A stretch of 64,000 nt of DNA from Selaginella tamariscina (Eukaryota > Streptophyta > Lycopodiopsida > Selaginellales > Selaginellaceae): the NCBI GenBank assembly GCA_003024785.1, contig PUQB01000154.1:362348-426347 (forward strand), given 5' to 3'. The translations under genes were made by a program, and so were the position numbers. Under the pieces are notes generated by a model, which saw only the letters and a list, made by a program, of their open reading frames with translations, had not been told where the DNA came from and made no database searches. Shown here piece by piece: positions 60,937 to 64,000 of the stretch (positions are counted from its first letter, which is position 1; each line of letters opens with the position of its first letter).

Positions 60937-61747
60937 CCTCTCTCTCCCTCTCTCTCTCTCTCTATCTATCTATATATCTTTAGACTGATATACAGATCTT
61001 TGTATACGTGTGCCTGCTATGTATTCTCTTTACGTGCTTAAACTAGCTAGTAGCATTCTATATGTATGTTCTATACATATTATATATAATACACTTAAAA
61101 GATACTGTATTTATGTATGTCTTCGTGCCATGTATATATATAGGTGCTAGTGGTGAAAGCAGTACTAATGGTGAAGACGAACCATGGGAAATAACAATGA
61201 AGGAGAAACTGAAGGACGTAAGCTCCATGTTGGTATTCTCGAAGGATTTATTAGAGTGGCTTGACGACATGCAAAGTTCAGTAGATTTTCAGGTGTGTAT
61301 GTGCGTGTAATATAATAATTACATATATTAATGTCTATATATAACTCACGCACGCATATTGTATATATACATCTTGCATGTATTTCTTCCATTAATAATA
61401 TACAGTAAGATCATATACGATTTATACATATATTATGCATAAGACGTATATTATTTGTACGGTAGATCATATTTATTTACACAGATCTAGCGTACATTAC
61501 TCAGCAGTATTAACAGTGTTAATATGTTCTATACACATTAGATCATGATCTGACCATTACTTTATATATTCTGTATATAAGTCTGTAATATATAATCTAA
61601 TCAATTATAATAAAGATATTATTACAAGGCTAATAGTGATGGTTATTTAATCAGGAATCATTGGACGTAATTGGTGCGTTGGGTGATGCCCTTTCTAGTG
61701 GGTTTAGTTCGTGTGAAGATTTCTTCAGGGATGCCCTACAGAGCTAG
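33030..61747 (+). CDS. BIG: BIG / UBR4-type giant E3 ubiquitin ligase (calossin-like, auxin transport)
   Basis: About 74 exons span 28.7 kb and add up to about 14.7 kb of coding sequence, near 4,900 residues, against about 5,100 in Arabidopsis BIG (recalled). Domains in order: helical N-terminus, UBR-type zinc finger (40966-41423), beta-propeller-like segment (42735-44396), ZZ zinc finger (47482-47742), a CxxC-rich zinc region (51994-52242) and the long UBR4 C-terminal E3 region with a Cys/His hemi-RING-like centre (59204-59560). In Arabidopsis BIG is needed for auxin transport and many light, hormone and stress responses; UBR4 binds N-degrons. The start ATG GAG GAA at 33030 is the first in this frame. 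About 20 frame discontinuities, mostly single-base deletions, break the frame (see findings). Splice sites are otherwise intact. Confidence 0.95.
33249..33290. repeat. (GA)n microsatellite in BIG intron 1
   Basis: About 20 uninterrupted GA units, directly upstream of the exon 2 acceptor region. Confidence 0.95.
38726..38795. repeat. (GT)n microsatellite in BIG intron 14
   Basis: About 30 GT units with one C and one T interruption. Confidence 0.95.
40230..40279. repeat. (CT)n(ATCT)n microsatellite in BIG intron 17
   Basis: CT units followed by five ATCT units; lies 70 bases from exon 18. Confidence 0.95.
40966..41423 (+). other. BIG: BIG UBR-type zinc finger (exons 20-21)
   Basis: Exons 40966-41159 and 41342-41423. 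The sequence has [40 protein letters not shown] and TSCLCLKPR, the full Cys/His series of a UBR box, which binds N-terminal basic degrons in UBR proteins. The exon 21 donor reads AAGAAGTAAG; restoring one G (AAG AAG, then GTAAG) brings exon 22 into frame. Confidence 0.93.
41502..46460 (+). other. BIG: BIG exons 22-33, beta-propeller-like region
   Basis: Exons: 41502-41618, 41920-42032, 42221-42431, 42735-43067, 43275-43427, 43567-43974, 44318-44396, 44591-44838, 45023-45291, 45604-45801, 45981-46121, 46281-46460. Repeated beta-strand motifs with [27 protein letters not shown] and [10 protein letters not shown] suggest a propeller. Frame breaks: near 42025 (unresolved), 42335, 43712, 45291 (one G missing at the donor) and 46365. 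The 3' end of intron 27 is duplicated (44096-44317). Confidence 0.85.
44096..44317. repeat. tandem duplication spanning the BIG exon 28 acceptor
   Basis: A unit of about 97 bp that starts GTAGTTGTATAA, contains (GT)n and TGTATCAACCATGTTTATATTG, and ends TTTAAAGGAAAG, occurs twice. The second copy provides the acceptor used by exon 28 (44318). The first copy carries an equivalent AAAGGAAAG at about 44183-44191. Confidence 0.85.
46694..48766 (+). other. BIG: BIG exons 34-38 with ZZ zinc finger
   Basis: Exons: 46694-46912, 47252-47339, 47482-47742, 47865-48362, 48626-48766. Exon 36 carries the ZZ finger [30 protein letters not shown] and HTREHPM, with the usual four Cys pairs and His pair. Exon 35 ([13 protein letters not shown]) needs a frame change near its start. 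Exon 37 has [20 protein letters not shown], strongly conserved in BIG. Confidence 0.9.
48955..51844 (+). other. BIG: BIG exons 39-47
   Basis: Exons: 48955-49174, 49681-49968, 50133-50242, 50391-50450, 50521-50673, 50853-51124, 51198-51344, 51439-51610, 51716-51844. Conserved runs include [38 protein letters not shown] and [20 protein letters not shown]. Single-base deletions: near 49073, 50190 (a T5 run that should be T6), 50855, 51451 (TT that should be TTT) and 51721. Exon 43 has a basic KKEKKGG segment. Confidence 0.88.
51994..52242 (+). other. BIG: BIG CxxC-rich zinc region (exon 48)
   Basis: One exon holds five Cys pairs: [32 protein letters not shown]. It is among the best conserved parts of the plant and animal proteins and is intact here. 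Confidence 0.92.
52510..58660 (+). other. BIG: BIG exons 49-66, UBR4 C-terminal E3 region, first part
   Basis: Exons: 52510-52635, 52805-52939, 53011-53074, 53239-53585, 53746-53991, 54140-54505, 54691-54832, 54978-55134, 55291-55513, 55633-55735, 55858-56039, 56303-56422, 56615-56758, 56921-57083, 57206-57387, 57681-57975, 58061-58186, 58410-58660. All phases agree with no frame break. The exon 56 donor is GC (CAG then GCAAGT), a GC-AG intron. Conserved runs include RFEF-type zinc follow-on, [19 protein letters not shown] and [15 protein letters not shown]. Confidence 0.92.
56455..56508. repeat. (TA)n microsatellite in BIG intron 60
   Basis: About 22 TA units preceded by a short (CA)n run. 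Confidence 0.95.
58888..58982. other. GC-rich island inside BIG intron 66
   Basis: About 95 bases rich in CGGCCG and GCCGGCC motifs sit inside an otherwise AT-rich 543-bp intron. No ORF or known element is recognised. Confidence 0.6.
59204..61747 (+). other. BIG: BIG exons 67-74, hemi-RING-like centre and C-terminus
   Basis: Exons: 59204-59405, 59490-59560, 59723-59774, 59837-60009, 60229-60538, 60621-60880, 61144-61292, 61655-61747. Exons 67-68 carry [12 protein letters not shown] and, further on, [11 protein letters not shown], the Cys/His set of the UBR4-type E3 centre. Exon 71 needs two single-base restorations (near 60300 and 60375), and the exon 71/72 junction is out of phase. The protein ends [13 protein letters not shown], then TAG at 61747. 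Confidence 0.9.
60881..60965. repeat. (CT)n microsatellite at the start of BIG intron 72
   Basis: CT units with CC interruptions start within four bases of the exon 72 donor (GTGTCTCTCT). Confidence 0.95.
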
Positions 61748-62447
61748 AATTGAATTTTGTATATAAGGTAACTATATGTATAATTTGCGTCGTATTGCCT
61801 CGGATATACTAAGTTTGTGTTTGTGTCGTATTTAACAACTAACGATATAAATGATGAAAGCCTAGAAAATATGATACTCTTGTATATTATAAAGAAATAT
61901 TAAACTTTCTGAATCCGTAAGAAACTCATGTAAATTATCTTAAGAAATTCAATACGTAGTATGTATAAAATTTAACTTCTCAAATTTGATGAAATCAGAC
62001 ACATGAATGTGACAATCAAAATCAATTCAAATATATATGAAATGTAGTCTTTAAAATATCTTTATCAATCATTGAAACAAATACTAATTCAACTTTGTAA
62101 ATCACATGTAATTAATAAAATTTAAAATATTATTATTAAATAGTTAACCATCTACATAAATCTGCAAAACTTCATCTGTGTTTTACATGTCTATAATGAA
62201 TCACAAACATATCTGTTAAATATATTAACATTTGATTGACAATAGTTTTTTAGGTATCATTTTCGGATGGGTACATTAAAAGTTCCATCCATGTTAATGT
62301 AATATTAAATTTTGACATGTGCTCTAACCCAAGTACCTTAACAGAATGTTCTTTTATAGAGTTTGATTAGGAGAGGGATGAGAATAAACAAACTGCGTTG
62401 TGCTTTAAACATTTAAAGCCATGCCCCGAAGAGCAGCATGTACGTAG
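61748..62447. other. convergent intergenic region
   Basis: 700 bp of AT-rich DNA between the 3' ends of BIG and the unrecognised gene; it must hold both polyadenylation regions. No ORF or RNA gene is supported. Confidence 0.6.
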
Positions 62448-63921
62448 TTACAAGCTAAGAAACATCGGCCAGAGCCTCTCCGGTACACCTGAAATCTTGA
62501 GATTCTTCTCCTCCAGAAACTTCCGTGCATTCCACGCTTTCGAGGCATCCTCGGGTGACCACTTAGTCACTCGACGGCCAACCAGGACCTTCAATAAACC
62601 GTCATAAAACCTCTTCTGCCCAGGAGTTCTACCGATTCATTGGGTACTTTGTATCGCTGCACCGGCCTGCAAAAGAAGGAACCAACATGGTTACTCACAC
62701 ACGAGGAGATTTCCAACCCACCGCATGAACAGACGACCAACTGGATGAAGCCCCGCAGGAATATACATGCCTTCCCGCTCCATACGGCGTTTCCACCGAA
62801 GGAACTCTGTCGCCACTTGACTTCTGGTGAAGGCTGGAGTGAACTTGTTGGGGTTCACCGTCCCGCTAACCTCTGGAAAACCTGAGGGACCGACAGAGAA
62901 CAGTATTGCAAGCGAGAACACAAGGGAATACCTTCCAAAGTGGACGGAACAATCTCCCCCTTCTTGTCGACCTGGATATATCCATCAATCTCCAAGATGG
63001 CGTAGAACCAGGTATGCCTGTCCTGAGCCTGCAGGAAACATTTCCAAGTCTTAGAACAGACCCAAGGGCAAGAAAAGCGTACCGTGAGATAAACAGGTGG
63101 CCTGTACTCCTTGCCAAGCTCTGCTGTTTCCAACAGCTCGTCGATTGCATAGATGGCAGGTTGCAGCAAATTCTTCACCCCTGCCAGCGTTTTCCAGTCG
63201 GTGACGACTTTCAGCCTGAGACCCTTGAGTGCATGGTGCCTTTTATAGACGAGCAGCTTCAAGTCCGAATGTTGCCTTGAGAAAGCATCGCTTGAATTGT
63301 ATGGTCCCACTAGTTCCTCTTCATCAACAACAGCTTCTGGATCAACGTGGACAGGTGCTGCTATCTTGACAGCTAAGTCGGCTTTTTTCTTCCCGCTAAG
63401 CTGCTGGTTTTCGTATGTCACCTCCTCTTCTTGTGGTGGACGAGGTCTAGTAAACCTGCCCAGGTTTCTCACTAACCTGTCCAGAATAGGAGCTTCTTGC
63501 GTCTCAAGACCGCTACTACCCTGAAATTCCTTCGAGTACAAGAGATCGTTGGCGACAAAACTGTTGATAACCCTCAGAGTTTCATCAGGAATTTCGATCA
63601 CACGGAACCTGGAGAAGTACAGCCTGAGAAAAAGAACAGAGAATGTGATAGCTTACCGATCGAATGCAGGCATCTCATGAATGAATTTGATCAGGCCATA
63701 TCGTTTCTTGAACTGCGCTTCCTGAATCTCGCAAGGAGGAACAGAAAACAGTCTAGTAGTTTCGTCGCCGCTCGCTTGCATCACAAATTCTTCTATCTGC
63801 TTCACAAGCATGAGACATTGATCCCCACGAATGGACATACCTTCTTCGCCGAAATTCCAGACGACTCCAGCTTGTCCAAGGCCATCTTCGTCCGCTTCCT
63901 AGCTTCATACTCGCTGTACAT
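62448..63921 (-). CDS. uncharacterised multi-exon plant gene
   Basis: Proposed exons on minus: 63921-63657, 63608-63083, 63028-62932, 62872-62703 and 62666-62448. Junctions 1-4 are GT-AG and in phase if one base is restored near 63838. The last exon reads in two frames (PVQRYKVPNESVELL, then KRFYDGLLKVLVGRRVTKW) and ends GVPERLWPMFLSL and TAA at 62448. The start ATG (MYSEYEARKRTKMALDKL) is at 63921, 65 bases below a telo-box. The roughly 400-residue product is mixed alpha/beta, with a Pro/Glu-rich loop (RPRPPQEEEVTYE), an acidic AVVDEEELVGP and W-rich segments. I see no signal peptide and no membrane helix, and I do not recognise the family. Confidence 0.7.
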
Positions 63922-63983
63922 AGATATGTAATCTAGCCTAACCTAACCTTAAGCATAAAACCTAAAAATTAGGGTTACTTCTC

Positions 63984-63998
63984 TGTTATTAGGGTTTA
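63984..63998 (-). promoter_or_regulatory. telo-box upstream of the uncharacterised gene
   Basis: AAACCCTAATAAC on minus, with a second, imperfect copy (AACCCTAATTTTTAGG) at about 63962-63977. Both lie in the probable leader or core promoter. Confidence 0.5.
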
Positions 63999-64000
63999 CA

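Overview
The window is nuclear DNA of a land plant. It holds four spliced genes with GT-AG introns and plant-specific best matches: a plant RING-H2 membrane E3 ligase, a 2-oxoglutarate dioxygenase of the hormone-oxidase class, the plant UBR4 homologue BIG, and one unrecognised gene. It also holds copia and gypsy retrotransposons, telo-box motifs and very AT-rich intergenic DNA. A BIG gene split into about 74 small exons, together with a self-priming chromovirus, would suit a non-seed plant (moss, lycophyte, fern or similar), but that is inference; the sequence does not name the species.

Layout. 1-1335: 5' end of a minus-strand Ty1/copia element (gag, primer-binding site, LTR). 1336-2354: AT-rich spacer. 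2355-8220: a complete but degraded minus-strand Ty3/gypsy chromovirus with two LTRs, a TAAAG target duplication, gag, protease, RT, RNase H, integrase and chromodomain. 8221-14020: nested repeats, including a 2.1-kb insert with a 17-bp target duplication, a large LTR-like inverted repeat, a transposase-like relic and an orphan ORF. 14.34-19.62 kb: two arrays of an 18-bp perfect palindrome (GGCGGGATTAATCCCGCC and variants) with a period near 44-45 bp, on either side of 3.4 kb of AT-rich satellite and microsatellite DNA. 19.6-26.8 kb: decayed transposon genes, including a gypsy integrase relic. 26.9-64 kb: the gene-bearing half.

Genes. The RING-H2 ligase (minus, 26866-29608) and the dioxygenase (plus, 30582-31810) are divergently transcribed from a shared region of about 970 bp. 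BIG (plus, 33030-61747) fills almost 29 kb. The unrecognised gene (minus, 62448-63921) converges on BIG. Two of the four products belong to ubiquitin signalling, and BIG and the dioxygenase family both touch plant hormone physiology; co-location is probably chance. The BIG reading frame is broken by about 20 small frame discontinuities, nearly all single-base deletions, often in homopolymers and clustered in the middle of the gene. This looks more like residual long-read assembly error than gene decay, and the same caution applies to the frameshifts in the unrecognised gene and the transposons.

The most unusual features are the two palindrome arrays and the chromovirus primer-binding site, which is complementary to the element's own predicted RNA 5' end rather than to a tRNA.
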